From Anaerotignum propionicum DSM 1682 (GTDB lineage: Bacteria > Bacillota > Clostridia > Lachnospirales > Anaerotignaceae): DNA of 64,000 nt. The first letter of the stretch is position 1; the number at the start of each line of letters is the position of its first letter. Both the position numbers and the translations under genes were made by a program. The notes under the pieces are model-generated. The model did not search any database and had not been told where the DNA came from. It worked only from the letters and a program-made list of their open reading frames with translations. Location: NCBI RefSeq assembly GCF_001561955.1, contig NZ_CP014223.1, positions 2,294,001 through 2,358,000 of the forward strand. The letters run 5' to 3'. Below are positions 45,895 through 59,766 of this stretch, piece after piece.

Positions 45895-46599
45895 TCACAT
45901 TGTCTTTGTTTCGTCAATACTATTTTGCTCCAAAAAACGTTCCATTTTCTTTTTTACCCTTTGCAGTGCATTATCAATGGATTTCTCATTCTTTTTTAAG
46001 CTTTTTGCGATTTCAAAATAACTTCTGCCTTGCAAATAGAGGGCTAATACCTTGGTTTCAAAACCACTTAAATTTTTCACCATCTGGGATTCAATAAAAT
46101 CCTTGTTTTCTTGTCCAATAAATAATGCTTCAGGATTTAACAGCTCCCCTTCTTGCAATAAATCAATATAGGTCTGATCTGAATCATCGTCAAAAACTGG
46201 TTTATTCAAAGATATATAAGAATTAAGAGGTTGATGCTTGTATCGCGTTGCAGCCTTAATTGCCGTAATCATCTGGCGGTTCACACATAGCTCCGCAAAG
46301 CCACAGAATGACGTATTTCGTTCCACATTAAAATCACGAACGGCTTTATAGAGGCCAATCATCCCTTCTTGAATAATATCCTCACTATCTGCTCCAATTA
46401 AAAAATACGCCCTTGACCTTGCTTTCACCAGAGGCTTAAATTTATCCATTAAATATTCCTCTGCTTGTGCATTTCCCTGCTGAGCCATTGTTACCACATC
46501 TTCATCTTTAAATGCCCCAAACCTAATCGTGCTCGACTCTGGGGCTTGAGCCGCGCCTTTTCCTTCTTCTATTTTGTTCTCCGCAACGCTTCTATCCAT
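45895..46599 (-). CDS. sigH: RNA polymerase sporulation sigma factor SigH
   Basis: 234 residues of the Spo0H type: region 2 (ARSRAYFLIGADSEDIIQEG, then GLYKAVRDFN), and region 4 (VLALYLQGRSYFEIAKSLKK, with KSIDNALQRVKKK). SigH starts the sporulation programme with Spo0A. Position after yacP and rlmB is the conserved Firmicute order. The start overlaps the yacP end by 31 bases with an internal GGGAGG site. Confidence 0.96.
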   Translation of the reverse strand: MDRSVAENKIEEGKGAAQAPESSTIRFGAFKDEDVVTMAQQGNAQAEEYLMDKFKPLVKARSRAYFLIGADSEDIIQEGMIGLYKAVRDFNVERNTSFCGFAELCVNRQMITAIKAATRYKHQPLNSYISLNKPVFDDDSDQTYIDLLQEGELLNPEALFIGQENKDFIESQMVKNLSGFETKVLALYLQGRSYFEIAKSLKKNEKSIDNALQRVKKKMERFLEQNSIDETKTM

Positions 46600-47087
46600 T
46601 CCAACGCCTCCCGGTCAAGATGATCTGCTAGCAAATTATTTTTGGGCGGTCTATTTTCAATAAACCGCTCCCTCAAGTAATCTGTTTCTGCTTGAATTTC
46701 CATTCTTAGCTCTTTTGCCGTCATTCTTGTGGCACCTTGCCCATAGATAATGAGCTGCTCAAGTCCATCCCCTGTGGCCACCCGAACTCTGTAATGCTTT
46801 GGCATGGCAGTAACGACTCTTTCTATATAATGATCCGCCGTTTCCGCCTCTTTGGTATAAACAACAAATATATTTTGATATGGATTCACAGACCCAATAT
46901 TCCCTTTCACCAAATAGCCATCAAAAACTAAAATAATAGTTGTGTTTTTTACCCCTTTATAATTCGAGAGGATATCCATAAGCTTTTGCCTTGCACTTTC
47001 CAAGCTTACATCTAGAGCTAGTTCTTTTAAATCATCCCAAGCATGAATAATATTATAGCCATCAACCAATAAGAATTCCTTATGCAA
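46569..47087 (-). CDS. yacP: NYN-domain ribonuclease-like protein YacP
   Basis: 172 residues of the NYN/PIN-like nuclease family: FLLVDGYNIIHAWDDLKELA, ILVFDGYLVKGN, VVYTKEAETADHYIERV and VATGDGLEQLIIYGQGA (acidic catalytic residues). Start TTG at 47087 is preferred: the GGAGGGGG site overlaps an ATG further out (47102), and 172 residues matches the family. B. subtilis YacP (Rae1) is a ribosome-associated endonuclease. Between rlmB and sigH. Confidence 0.88.
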   Translation of the reverse strand: MHKEFLLVDGYNIIHAWDDLKELALDVSLESARQKLMDILSNYKGVKNTTIILVFDGYLVKGNIGSVNPYQNIFVVYTKEAETADHYIERVVTAMPKHYRVRVATGDGLEQLIIYGQGATRMTAKELRMEIQAETDYLRERFIENRPPKNNLLADHLDREALEWIEALRRTK

Positions 47088-47203
47088 AAGCGCCCCCTCC
47101 ATTCTGCAGTGATATACACAATAGAGTAACATATTTTGTCGCAATTTGCAAAACCACTATTTACATTATAAATATTATTTTATTATTAGAATTACCAAAT
47201 ACT

Positions 47204-47968
47204 TTATTCTTTAGTGTATTTTCTTTGTCGTACAACTTCATACATTAAAAGACCTGCTGCTACAGATGCATTTAAAGAAGAAATCTGCCCATACATGGGA
47301 ATAGAGGCAGTAAAATCGCAATTTTCCCGAACCAGACGACTTACGCCTTCTCCTTCACTACCAATTACCAAGGCCAATGGCCCCTTCATGTTGGTATCAA
47401 AGTGGTCTAAGCCTTTCATATCCGCACAGGCAATCCACAAACCTTCTTTTTTCAGCTTTTCCATAGTCTTGACAATATTGGTTACTCTGGCTACAGGAAT
47501 GTATTCAATGGCACCTGCGGAAGTCTTGCCTACTGTGGCATTTAACCCTACAGAACGGCGTTTTGGAATAATTACACCATGTACTCCTGCACATTCTGCT
47601 GTACGCAAAATTGCCCCTAAATTATGTGGATCCGTAATACCATCCAATAACAAAATAAAAGGGTCTTCCTGTTTTTTTCTGGCAATCGCCAAAATATCCT
47701 CCACCTCAACATATTCATGAGCAGAAACCAAAGCAATAATACCTTGATGATTTTTCGTTTGGGAAAGCTCGTCCAGCTTCTGCCGGCTTACCTCCTGAAT
47801 CACTACACCTTTTTCTGTTGCCATAGCAATAATGCGCTTAATTGTTCCCTCTAGATTCCCCTTTAATACCAAAAGCTTTTCCATATCTCTGCCACTTTTT
47901 AATACTTCCAGCACAGCATTTCTGCCTTCTACTTGATTTTCGTTAATTTCTCTTTCTATTTTATCCAC
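47204..47968 (-). CDS. rlmB: 23S rRNA (guanosine-2'-O-)-methyltransferase RlmB
   Basis: 254 residues of the SPOUT/TrmH family: N-terminal substrate-binding domain, then the knot with ILLLDGITDPHNLGAILRTA, VIIPKRRS, LALVIGSEGEGVSRLV and IPMYGQISSLNASVAAGLLM (SAM site). GTG start at 47968 behind GGAGG. It could also be called TrmH-type YacO. The typical order is cysS-mrnC-rlmB-yacP-sigH. Confidence 0.95.
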   Translation of the reverse strand: MDKIEREINENQVEGRNAVLEVLKSGRDMEKLLVLKGNLEGTIKRIIAMATEKGVVIQEVSRQKLDELSQTKNHQGIIALVSAHEYVEVEDILAIARKKQEDPFILLLDGITDPHNLGAILRTAECAGVHGVIIPKRRSVGLNATVGKTSAGAIEYIPVARVTNIVKTMEKLKKEGLWIACADMKGLDHFDTNMKGPLALVIGSEGEGVSRLVRENCDFTASIPMYGQISSLNASVAAGLLMYEVVRQRKYTKE

Positions 47969-48071
47969 AAAAATGCCTCCATTTTTTCTAAGCCAAATAC
48001 CTATCTATTGAAAAAAATTTTTTTAAATTGGGGTCCTACTCAACCCACGAATCACATCACAATGTTATAGA

Positions 48072-48108
48072 AAGCCGAAGGAACAGGTTTCTCTCCCTCC
48101 TTCGGCTT
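48072..48108 (-). terminator. Hairpin between mrnC and rlmB
   Basis: AAGCCGAAGGA and TCCTTCGGCTT form an 11-bp perfect stem starting 11 bases after the mrnC stop. Only a short T-run follows on the minus strand, so it may be partial or a processing site. Confidence 0.5.
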
Positions 48109-48118
48109 ATCTTTCATC

Positions 48119-48544
48119 CTATTTTTCTATTATATCTGCCATGCCCAAAGAAAACAAGCTCATTGCCCGTTGTTTTTCACCTTTTAAATACAAATATCCG
48201 AATAATGCCTCAAGACCTGTGGCATGACGATAATCCATTAAATCTGCATTTTTGGGTGTCGTAAACGACTTTGCATTACGACCACGACGAAAAACAGAAG
48301 CTTCTTCCTCTGTCAAATCCTCTGCAATGCGAAAATACATCTGGGCTTGTGCCTTGGCATTGACCAAATCTTTTGCTTTTTTGTGTAAACGATTTACCGG
48401 CGCATTTCCGTCTGTTAATACCGTCAATCGGACAAACATCTCGTAAACCGCATCCCCTATATAAGCAAGACCTAGGGGCGACATTCCTTTAGGATCAATC
48501 TTCCCTGTACCACCTAAAATTAAATCAAGTTCTTGTAAATCCAT
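48119..48544 (-). CDS. mrnC: Mini-ribonuclease 3
   Basis: 141 residues of the Mini-III family, an RNase III catalytic domain without the dsRNA-binding domain. LGLAYIGDAVYEMFVR carries the catalytic Asp, followed by KAQAQMYFRIAEDL and TEEEASVFRRGRNAKS. It matures 23S rRNA in Gram-positives. It is 2 bases from cysS and cotranscribed with it. Confidence 0.94.
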   Translation of the reverse strand: MDLQELDLILGGTGKIDPKGMSPLGLAYIGDAVYEMFVRLTVLTDGNAPVNRLHKKAKDLVNAKAQAQMYFRIAEDLTEEEASVFRRGRNAKSFTTPKNADLMDYRHATGLEALFGYLYLKGEKQRAMSLFSLGMADIIEK

Positions 48545-48546
48545 AT

Positions 48547-49959
48547 TTAACCTCTAAACCACTGTACACCCTGACGAGTATCCTTAATAGTAATTCCCAT
48601 GGCTGTTAATTCTTCCCTAATTGCATCGGCTGCGGAGAAGTCTTTGGCCTTCTTGGCTTCATTTCTTTTTGCAATCAATGCTTCAATTTTTGCTGTTTCC
48701 TCATCAGAAATACTATCTTCGCTCAATTCCGCAATGCCCAATACACGACATAAGTGATCCAGCATATCTTGAATTTTTGAAGCATACTCCTTGGAAGCAC
48801 CTGCTTTAACAGCAATATTGCTAAAACGAACCAATTCATAAATTACGGAAACCGCATCAGCAGTATTAAAGTCATCATCCATGGCAGCTTCAAATTGATC
48901 TTTATAGCTTTCTAAATCCTTCACTTGGCTCTTTTCTTCTTCGCTCATGGTTCCCACAGGGGCATTTTCGATAAAGAATGCAAGCTCTTTTCTAGCGTTT
49001 TTAATGCGTTCCAGACCATTCTGGCAAGCCTGCATTAAATCTCGACTGAAGTTGATGGGGCTTCTATAATGGCCATTTAAGATAAAGAAACGGATCACTT
49101 CATATGGGAACTGTGCAGCGATATCTCTTACCGTAAAGAAGTTACCTAATGACTTAGACATTTTCTCGTTGTCAACAGTGATAAAGCCATTGTGCAGCCA
49201 ATATTTTGCAAACTGGCAGCCATTGCATGCTTCACTCTGAGCGATTTCGTTTTCATGATGAGGGAAAACCAAATCTTCACCACCAGCATGAATATCAATG
49301 TGCTCACCCAAATGGTGCTTTGCCATAACAGAGCATTCAATGTGCCAACCAGGTCTGCCTTCTCCCCAAGGTGAGGTCCAACTGGGCTCACCCTCTTTTT
49401 TGGGTTTCCAAAGGACGAAATCTGTAGGGTTTTTCTTGGCATCATCTACTGAAACACGTTCACTGCCGCCGGCAATCAGTTCATCCAAATTTTTACGTGA
49501 TAACTTTCCATATTCAGGAAATTTCTTTGTATTATAGTAAACAGTACCCTTATCTTCATAAGCAAAGCCTTTATCAATCAGGTCTTTTACCATTTCAATG
49601 ATTAAGTCCATTTCCTCGGTTACACGAGGGTGAACGGTAGCTCTTTTTACATTCAAGCCATCAGCATCATGAAAAGCTTCTTGAATATATCGATTGGATA
49701 TCTCCTGCATCGTACTGTTTTCTTTATTCGCACGGTTAATGATTTTATCATCCACATCCGTAAAATTCTGTACATATGTTACTTCATAGCCCTTATACTC
49801 CAAATAACGTCTTACTGTGTCAAAAACAACATAAGGTCGTGCATTACCAATATGAATATAATCATACACTGTAGGACCACAAACATACATTTTTACTTTG
49901 CCTTCCTCCAGGGGGACAAATTCTTCCTTTTGTCTGGTTAGGGTATTATAAACCTTCAT
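48547..49959 (-). CDS. cysS: Cysteinyl-tRNA synthetase
   Basis: Class I aaRS of 470 residues from the ATG at 49959. HIGH motif is HIGNARPYVVFD, KMSKS is DNEKMSKSLGN, and the zinc-binding Cys/His are in CGPTVYDYIHIG and HIECSVMAKHHLGEHIDIHAGGEDL (abridged: HAGGEDLVFPHHENE). It is probably induced together with cysE by the upstream T-box. An ATG 24 bases further out lacks a site. Confidence 0.97.
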   Translation of the reverse strand: MKVYNTLTRQKEEFVPLEEGKVKMYVCGPTVYDYIHIGNARPYVVFDTVRRYLEYKGYEVTYVQNFTDVDDKIINRANKENSTMQEISNRYIQEAFHDADGLNVKRATVHPRVTEEMDLIIEMVKDLIDKGFAYEDKGTVYYNTKKFPEYGKLSRKNLDELIAGGSERVSVDDAKKNPTDFVLWKPKKEGEPSWTSPWGEGRPGWHIECSVMAKHHLGEHIDIHAGGEDLVFPHHENEIAQSEACNGCQFAKYWLHNGFITVDNEKMSKSLGNFFTVRDIAAQFPYEVIRFFILNGHYRSPINFSRDLMQACQNGLERIKNARKELAFFIENAPVGTMSEEEKSQVKDLESYKDQFEAAMDDDFNTADAVSVIYELVRFSNIAVKAGASKEYASKIQDMLDHLCRVLGIAELSEDSISDEETAKIEALIAKRNEAKKAKDFSAADAIREELTAMGITIKDTRQGVQWFRG

Positions 49960-50154
49960 ATGTGATTCATCCTTTCTAATCATTTATTTCGAAATATAAA
50001 TATATTAAGAACATTCTGTACAAGCACATCTCAAAAAGCTCCTTCTCCAATGAAAAATGAATTCAGTAAAGCTCCTGAAAATTATTACCTCTATTTTGCA
50101 ATTATATCATATATTCTTAAAAAATACTTATATTTTCCACAGGAATATAAAGAT

Positions 50155-50718
50155 TTATACCGCTCTTCTTTTGCATCCTGTTAACTCCTCAGGAGCAACG
50201 GGTGAAATACGCATGCCATCTTTTCTAACCACCATAACTGGTGAACCAACCGCAGTTACATTCTCCGGAATATCTTGAATCACCACAGAGCCTGCACCAA
50301 TTTTTGAATTTTTACCAATTGTAACTGGACCCAAAACAATAGTACCTGCACCTATCATAACATTATCTTCCACAGTTGGGTGCCGCTTATTTTTATCTTT
50401 TCCTGTACCACCTAAAGTCACCCCATGATACAGCATTACATTATCGCCAATTTCCGCTGTTTCGCCAATTACAATACCCATACCATGGTCGATAAAAAAA
50501 TTCTTGCCAATGGTTGCACCGGGATGAATCTCAATGCCTGTAATAAAACGGGAAAACTGTGAAACCAATCTTGCTAAAAAATATTTATTTTTTTTGTAAA
50601 GTGCATGGGCAATACGGTGATTTATTACAGCCCAAAAACTGGGATATAAAAAAACCTCAATACTGCTTTTAATTGCGGGGTCTTTTTCTTTAATAACTCT
50701 AATTGCATCCTTTAACAT
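50155..50718 (-). CDS. cysE: Serine O-acetyltransferase
   Basis: First step of cysteine synthesis: acetyl-CoA + serine to O-acetylserine. 187 residues from ATG 50718 (AGGAGG site); an upstream ATG would begin inside the leader. Left-handed beta-helix hexapeptides are clear: [56 protein letters not shown] short form without the long N-terminal domain, as in Firmicutes. Confidence 0.96.
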   Translation of the reverse strand: MLKDAIRVIKEKDPAIKSSIEVFLYPSFWAVINHRIAHALYKKNKYFLARLVSQFSRFITGIEIHPGATIGKNFFIDHGMGIVIGETAEIGDNVMLYHGVTLGGTGKDKNKRHPTVEDNVMIGAGTIVLGPVTIGKNSKIGAGSVVIQDIPENVTAVGSPVMVVRKDGMRISPVAPEELTGCKRRAV

Positions 50719-50813
50719 AATAATTCCTCCTATTTTTAAGATAACCTCATTCACAAAGCAATTTATAGTCAACAACTCATTTTTTAACGTTGGATTATAA
50801 AAAAACAAGAAAT

Positions 50814-51115
50814 AAAAAAACTTCGTCCTTATACAAATAAAGACGAAGCTATATATTCTCCGCGGTTCCACTTTAATTAGACGGCCATCACCATCTCTCT
50901 TTCGGACTGTAACGTTGTCACCGGATACAGACTACTAAAAATTCGCCTGCTCAGTTCAGGAACGCACTTCATTCTCCCCCACCTATAAGCGACTCCCACC
51001 CAAGTATCTCAAGATGTTGACAGATAAAACCATGCATACACGATTTCAAATCTCATCACCTTTCACCAAGGTCGCTACTCTCTGTTAGGCAAGAAAAGAA
51101 TTACTCTTTTCCATC
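50814..51115 (-). promoter_or_regulatory. T-box riboswitch upstream of cysE-cysS
   Basis: On the minus strand: stem I begins AACAGAGAGTAGCGACC with GGTGAAAGG, the T-box sequence AAAGTGGAACCGCGG lies at 50860-50874, and the terminator stem CTTCGTCTTT with its T-run at 50814-50848. A TGC (Cys) codon at 50964-50966, inside GAAGTGCG, is the likely specifier, which fits Cys-tRNA control of cysE and cysS. The leader starts about 20 bases after the ispF stop. Confidence 0.88.
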
Positions 51116-51131
51116 ATAACCTTTTTCTTAT

Positions 51132-51605
51132 TCACTTTTGCTGTAATAGGCAAACTGCCGTAGCGGCAATACCCTCGCCTGCTCCAGTAAAACCCAAACC
51201 TTCTTCCGTTGTTGCTTTTACATTCACTTGGCTTCTATTTATTTCCAGAGTTTTTGCAATTATTTCACACATTTCTGGAAGATAGGGCGCCAATTTTGGT
51301 TTCTGAGCAATAATCGTTGCGTCGATGTTAATTATACAATATCCCTTTTCAGAAATCAAGTATAAAACTCTGGAAAGAAGCTTTACACTATCAGCACCTT
51401 TATATTCTTCCTTCGTATCGGGAAAATGCCTTCCAATATCTCCTAATGCTGCTGCACCCAAAAGCGCATCCATAATAGCATGTAATAAGACATCAGCATC
51501 TGAATGCCCTAAAAGACCCTTTTCAAAAGGAATTTCTAATCCACCAAGAATCAGTTTACGATTCTTAACCAATTTATGCACATCATATCCAGAGCCAATC
51601 CGCAT
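51132..51605 (-). CDS. ispF: 2-C-methyl-D-erythritol 2,4-cyclodiphosphate synthase
   Basis: MEP-pathway enzyme of 157 residues. The N-terminal [20 protein letters not shown] and [25 protein letters not shown] (shortened to [10 protein letters not shown]) hold the Zn-binding Asp/His. The C-terminal block [20 protein letters not shown] is also typical. No ispD fusion. AGAGAGG site. Upstream of the T-box. Confidence 0.96.
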   Translation of the reverse strand: MRIGSGYDVHKLVKNRKLILGGLEIPFEKGLLGHSDADVLLHAIMDALLGAAALGDIGRHFPDTKEEYKGADSVKLLSRVLYLISEKGYCIINIDATIIAQKPKLAPYLPEMCEIIAKTLEINRSQVNVKATTEEGLGFTGAGEGIAATAVCLLQQK

Positions 51606-51741
51606 TTTTTTACCTCTCTTTTAAAATATGCTTGGATGTAAATAATTCTACTATCCTACGTAATTTTTTAATTCTATTACCCTACTATACCCTGACCTTA
51701 TCATTCTGTCAAGAATGTGAAAATTACTGGATTAACCTTCA

Positions 51742-52374
51742 TTATCGAATGAAATTTGTTCTATGTGTCCGCTCAACCTCAGGCAACGAAACTCCACTAT
51801 TCTTACCAGCCTCAATATTTTTTAACATCCATGCCATATTTACCCCGATATTTCTCATGGTCTGCAGTCCCTCTGCATCCTGCTTAACCTCTTCGGGAGA
51901 ATTACCATGCACCATATTCCAATAACTTGAAGCTACTATAGGCATCATTGCAATGGTAAAATATTTATTAATTACGTCAAATGATGCTGTAGTGCCACCT
52001 CTCCTAGCAGAAACAACAGCTGCTGCTGGTTTAAAGTTAAATGGGTTTTTAGGGGAAGTGGTTGAACAGTAAAAGGCTCTATCCAAAAAAGAGAGCAAAC
52101 GACCACTAGGATGAGCATAATATACGGGCGAACCAAAAATAAAACCATCTGCCTCTTGAGCCATTTCTACAAATCTGTTTACGTCATCATCGTTAAAAAT
52201 ACATTTTCCTTCGTGGCACTTGCCACATCCAATACAATCTCTGATAGGTTTTGGGCCTAGTTGAAAAATTTCATAGTCAATTCCTTGTTTCTCCAAAGCC
52301 ATGCCTACTTCTGTTAATGCTGTAAAAGTGCAGCCTTTCAAGTTTGAGCTTCCGTTAACCATTAATACCTTCAT
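51742..52374 (-). CDS. Flavodoxin-family iron-sulfur flavoprotein
   Basis: 210 residues. FMN-binding MKVLMVNGSSNLKGCTFTAL and GFIFGSPVYYAHPSGRLLSF mark the NADPH-dependent FMN reductase/flavodoxin fold. A Cys cluster in DCIGCGKCHEGKC may bind a [4Fe-4S] centre, as in the ISF-type flavoproteins. A soluble electron-transfer protein with unknown partner. RBS AGGAGG. Confidence 0.88.
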   Translation of the reverse strand: MKVLMVNGSSNLKGCTFTALTEVGMALEKQGIDYEIFQLGPKPIRDCIGCGKCHEGKCIFNDDDVNRFVEMAQEADGFIFGSPVYYAHPSGRLLSFLDRAFYCSTTSPKNPFNFKPAAAVVSARRGGTTASFDVINKYFTIAMMPIVASSYWNMVHGNSPEEVKQDAEGLQTMRNIGVNMAWMLKNIEAGKNSGVSLPEVERTHRTNFIR

Positions 52375-52551
52375 GCTATTAGCCTCCTTATTTATTATTG
52401 TTATTACAAATAATTAATTTTGATAAAACCGTTATTAAAATACCGGGTTTTACTTTCAAAATAAAAAATAATATTAAATCATACTATTTAAATATGGAAT
52501 TATTATAACCTATTTATTTCATTATGCCTATATAAATTTAAAATTGAAAAC

Positions 52552-52578
52552 AAAAAAGCACCCCTGCTTTAGGATGCA
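52552..52578 (-). terminator. Terminator of the rRNA-tRNA operon
   Basis: After tRNA-Met, GCATCC pairs with GGGTGC and is followed by TTTTTT on the minus strand. Confidence 0.7.
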
Positions 52579-52586
52579 ATAAGACA

Positions 52587-52660
52587 TAGCGGAGGAGGGA
52601 TTTGAACCCCCGACACTGCGGGTATGAACCGCATGCTCTAGCCAACTGAGCTACTCCGCC
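52587..52660 (-). tRNA. tRNA-Met (anticodon CAT)
   Basis: 74 bases; acceptor GGCGGAG, anticodon loop TTCATAC, T-arm GGGTTCAAATCC. The GCGGTTCATACCCGC arm is typical of elongator Met in Gram-positives. Last gene of the operon. Confidence 0.92.
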
Positions 52661-52685
52661 ACATATTAATTTTTTTGTAATAAAA

Positions 52686-52758
52686 TGGGAGTTACAGGGC
52701 TCGAACCTGTGACCCTCTGCTTGTAAGGCAGATGCTCTCCCAGCTGAGCTAAACTCCC
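52686..52758 (-). tRNA. tRNA-Val (anticodon TAC)
   Basis: 73 bases; acceptor GGGAGTT/AACTCCC, anticodon loop CTTACAA, T-arm GGTTCGAGCCC. Confidence 0.93.
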
Positions 52759-52763
52759 ATAAA

Positions 52764-52837
<74 letters not shown>

Positions 52838-52850
52838 ATATTAAATTAAA

Positions 52851-52924
52851 TGGGTCTTCAGGGACTTGAACCCGGGACCGTCCGGTTATGAGCCGGATGC
52901 TCTAACCAACTGAGCTAAAGACCC
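52851..52924 (-). tRNA. tRNA with CAT anticodon (Met or Ile2)
   Basis: 74 bases; acceptor GGGTCTT/AAGACCC, anticodon loop CTCATAA. CAT is either Met or the lysidine-modified Ile2; the GGCTCATAACC arm favours neither decisively. It differs from the other CAT tRNA in the same operon. Confidence 0.88.
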
Positions 52925-52951
52925 AAAATACTGCGCTCAGTTAAAAATTTA

Positions 52952-53024
52952 AGCCGATGATCGGACTCGAACCGATAACCTGCTGATTACAAGTCAGCTG
53001 CTCTGCCAATTGAGCCACATCGGC
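52952..53024 (-). tRNA. tRNA-Thr (anticodon TGT)
   Basis: 73 bases; acceptor GCCGATG/CATCGGC, anticodon loop CTTGTAA, T-arm GGTTCGAGTCC. First tRNA after 5S. Confidence 0.92.
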
Positions 53025-53036
53025 TTAATATAGATT

Positions 53037-53153
53037 TCGGCAACCATCTACTTTCCCAGGCAGCTTCCCACCAAGTATCATCGACCGCTCAGGTCTTAAC
53101 CGACGTGTTCGGAATGGGAACGGGTGTGTCCCCTGAGCGCATCATCACCGAAA
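53037..53153 (-). rRNA. rrf: 5S ribosomal RNA
   Basis: About 117 bases: helix I pair TTTCGG/CCGAAA, CCCGTTCCCATTCCGAAC (loop B/C) and CTGCCTGGGAAAGTAG. Lies between tRNA-Glu and tRNA-Thr instead of directly after 23S. Confidence 0.93.
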
Positions 53154-53161
53154 ATCTAGAA

Positions 53162-53233
53162 TGATCCGTGCGGGATTCGAACCCGCGTTACCGCCGTGAA
53201 AGGGCGGTGTCTTAACCCCTTGACCAACGGACC
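53162..53233 (-). tRNA. tRNA-Glu (anticodon TTC)
   Basis: 72 bases; acceptor GGTCCGT/ACGGATC, anticodon loop CTTTCAC, T-arm GGTTCGAATCC. Between tRNA-Asn and 5S. Confidence 0.92.
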
Positions 53234-53238
53234 ATTTA

Positions 53239-53310
53239 CTCCCCGTGTTGGATTCGAACCAACGACCCTCCGGTTAACAGCCGGATGCTCTACCGCTGAG
53301 CTAACGAGGA
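53239..53310 (-). tRNA. tRNA-Asn (anticodon GTT)
   Basis: 72 bases; acceptor TCCTCGT/ACGGGGA, anticodon loop CTGTTAA, discriminator G. First tRNA after 23S, 69 bases away. Confidence 0.92.
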
Positions 53311-53378
53311 TTATCAAGGTATATCTCTACACCTTCAAAACTGAACACAAGAAACATTATATCATCAATCGAATTATT

Positions 53379-58039
<4,661 letters not shown>

Positions 58040-58243
58040 TATTAAAGTTTTGTCCTGCCAGTCTTAATGTCTGGCTTACTTCCGATTTTTTCGAAATCGG
58101 CAAACTCTTTGTCTTCTTTTGCTTGTTCCGCAAAGCGGAAAAAGCTGAATTGACTATGGGTTGTGTGTTTGTATCTCTACTGTTTAGTTTTCAAGGATCA
58201 AGTAATTCTTTGTTGCTGTCATATTTCGTTGTCAGCGAAGATT
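58040..58243 (-). other. rRNA leader
   Basis: Transcribed leader between promoter P2 and 16S. It has two short hairpins (CCGATTTTTTCGAAATCGG near 58082-58100; TTCCGCAAAGCGGAA near 58125-58139) that are likely RNase III and antitermination elements. Confidence 0.55.
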
Positions 58244-58272
58244 AGTTTATCAGAAGCAATTCCTTTTGTCAA
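58244..58272 (-). promoter_or_regulatory. rRNA promoter P2
   Basis: TTGACA (58267-58272), 17 bases, TAAACT (58244-58249) on the minus strand, about 205 bases before 16S. Confidence 0.75.
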
Positions 58273-58376
58273 GAATTTTTTTTCCAATTTTTTATTTCTA
58301 TTTGACATTTTTTGTTCCTTAGAATTGACTGCTTTTTTTCTATCTCAATGCTTTCAATCGGCAGTGACAGTTATTT

Positions 58377-58404
58377 ATTATACACTGTTTTTCAATCTTG
58401 TCAA
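58377..58404 (-). promoter_or_regulatory. rRNA promoter P1
   Basis: TTGACA (58399-58404), 16 bases, TATAAT (58377-58382): perfect boxes on the minus strand, 132 bases upstream of P2. Tandem promoters of this kind are usual for rrn operons. Confidence 0.8.
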
Positions 58405-58508
58405 CACCTTTTTCGACATTTTTTAAATAATTTATTGTTAATCCGTCAAATGCTGGTAATATCAACATTTCCTACAATAAAATCTTAATCAATGTAATTA
58501 TTACTAAG

Positions 58509-58539
58509 AAAATCCCTTCCTTATACAAGAAGGGATTTT
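58509..58539 (-). terminator. Terminator of the small KTN-repeat gene
   Basis: AAAATCCCTTC/GAAGGGATTTT, 11-bp stem with 9-base loop, 22 bases after the stop. Confidence 0.75.
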
Positions 58540-58560
58540 CAAAAAACTTATTGCTTATCT

Positions 58561-58722
58561 TTAGTTTGTGTTGCTTGATTTGTTAGTCTTGTTTGTTTTG
58601 TTTGTCTTATCACATTTACTGTTTGTTTGAGAACCAGTATCGATGCTGTATTCCTGAGCAAATTCGGTTCTGTTCATACCTTTTTGTGCTTTTTCTGATT
58701 CTTTATTTGTTCTCTTTTCCAT
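58561..58722 (-). CDS. Small Lys/Asn/Thr-rich protein, possibly gamma-SASP-like
   Basis: 53 residues from ATG 58722 (strong AAGGAGG); an ATG 24 bases further out overlaps the site. Reads MEKRTNKESEKAQKGMNRTE, then FAQEYSIDTG, and ends in a KTNKTNKTNK repeat. TEFAxE resembles the GTEFASET core of gamma-type small acid-soluble spore proteins, which are Asn/Gln/Lys-rich. This link is tentative. Has its own terminator. Confidence 0.6.
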   Translation of the reverse strand: MEKRTNKESEKAQKGMNRTEFAQEYSIDTGSQTNSKCDKTNKTNKTNKSSNTN

Positions 58723-58792
58723 AGTTAATGACCTCCTTAATTTCATTTCAATCTTTATTGATCGAGGAATATCCTCGCAATCATAGTATGGA

Positions 58793-59608
58793 TTATCTTT
58801 CGTTTTTTATACCTAATCTTTTTTGAATCAGATATCTTTTTTTATATTTTAGAGACACATATTTCATAATTTTATGATAAACAAATGGGTTGACCATGCC
58901 GCCAACAATGCCAAGCACAAAAAAACCTTGAACAAATTTCGATAATAGTAATGCCTTAGAGAGTGCGATTGATGCTTTTTGTATTTCTTCTTCAAAATCA
59001 TAAATAATTTGGCTCTCATTCATATGCACGATCCAAAATTCAACGCTATCATTTAACTTCTTTATCTCTTCATCAGTACATAAAGCGGCTGTAATCATTT
59101 TTAAAATGAGAATTTGTTCTTTTTCTTCTTTATAATTAAAACCATATCCAATTGCAGTTTCGTAAATACCTTTTAAAAGAACACCAAGGAAAAGTGGGAT
59201 ATCCGGCAAGCCAATTCCGATCGCCCCTAAGCTTATTCCTTCGGCCAATGTTACACAGGTATTAAAGCTCTGTTCTTTTTTTATTTCTTTCTCCAGAAGC
59301 CTTAATGACTTTTTATCAGGCCTTTGGTTTATTCTAAAATCATTAACTCTAAAAGCCAGTTCCAACTCGTCTTCCCGAAATGTTTTTTCTATAATCCCAA
59401 TCCCTTTGGTAAAAATTAGTTGAAATGCCTTATTAAAACCTTTGTTCAATGTATCTATCATTTTTTCGGGAATCTTATTTTCCAACTCTTTCTTCAATTC
59501 GTCAAGCCTAGTGAAATTGTGTTTGATATTTTTTCGTTGTATTTTTTCCAGCATAGATTCTTCTATGGCTAAAGTTTTTTCCAATAAATCATCAAGGCTC
59601 CTTGACAT
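58793..59608 (-). CDS. EcsC-family protein
   Basis: 271 residues. The family core is LAEGISLGAIGIGLPDIPLF, then GVLLKGIYETAIGYGFNY, with two hydrophobic stretches (about 120-150 and 225-250). EcsC proteins are associated with Ecs transporters in Bacillus, but no ecsAB is near, and their biochemical function is unknown. Clear AGGAGGG site. Confidence 0.85.
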   Translation of the reverse strand: MSRSLDDLLEKTLAIEESMLEKIQRKNIKHNFTRLDELKKELENKIPEKMIDTLNKGFNKAFQLIFTKGIGIIEKTFREDELELAFRVNDFRINQRPDKKSLRLLEKEIKKEQSFNTCVTLAEGISLGAIGIGLPDIPLFLGVLLKGIYETAIGYGFNYKEEKEQILILKMITAALCTDEEIKKLNDSVEFWIVHMNESQIIYDFEEEIQKASIALSKALLLSKFVQGFFVLGIVGGMVNPFVYHKIMKYVSLKYKKRYLIQKRLGIKNER

Positions 59609-59766
59609 AGAGACCCTCCTTCTCCTATTATTTCATCCTTATAATTATTGTCGTACCGACATTTAAAAACCGCCTTATTCCTAAATTAGCTTCCTTACGC
59701 ATTTCACCCTACTATTCAGGTTAGAATACATTCTTGCCAAGACAATTTCCTCTATTTAAAAGTTAA

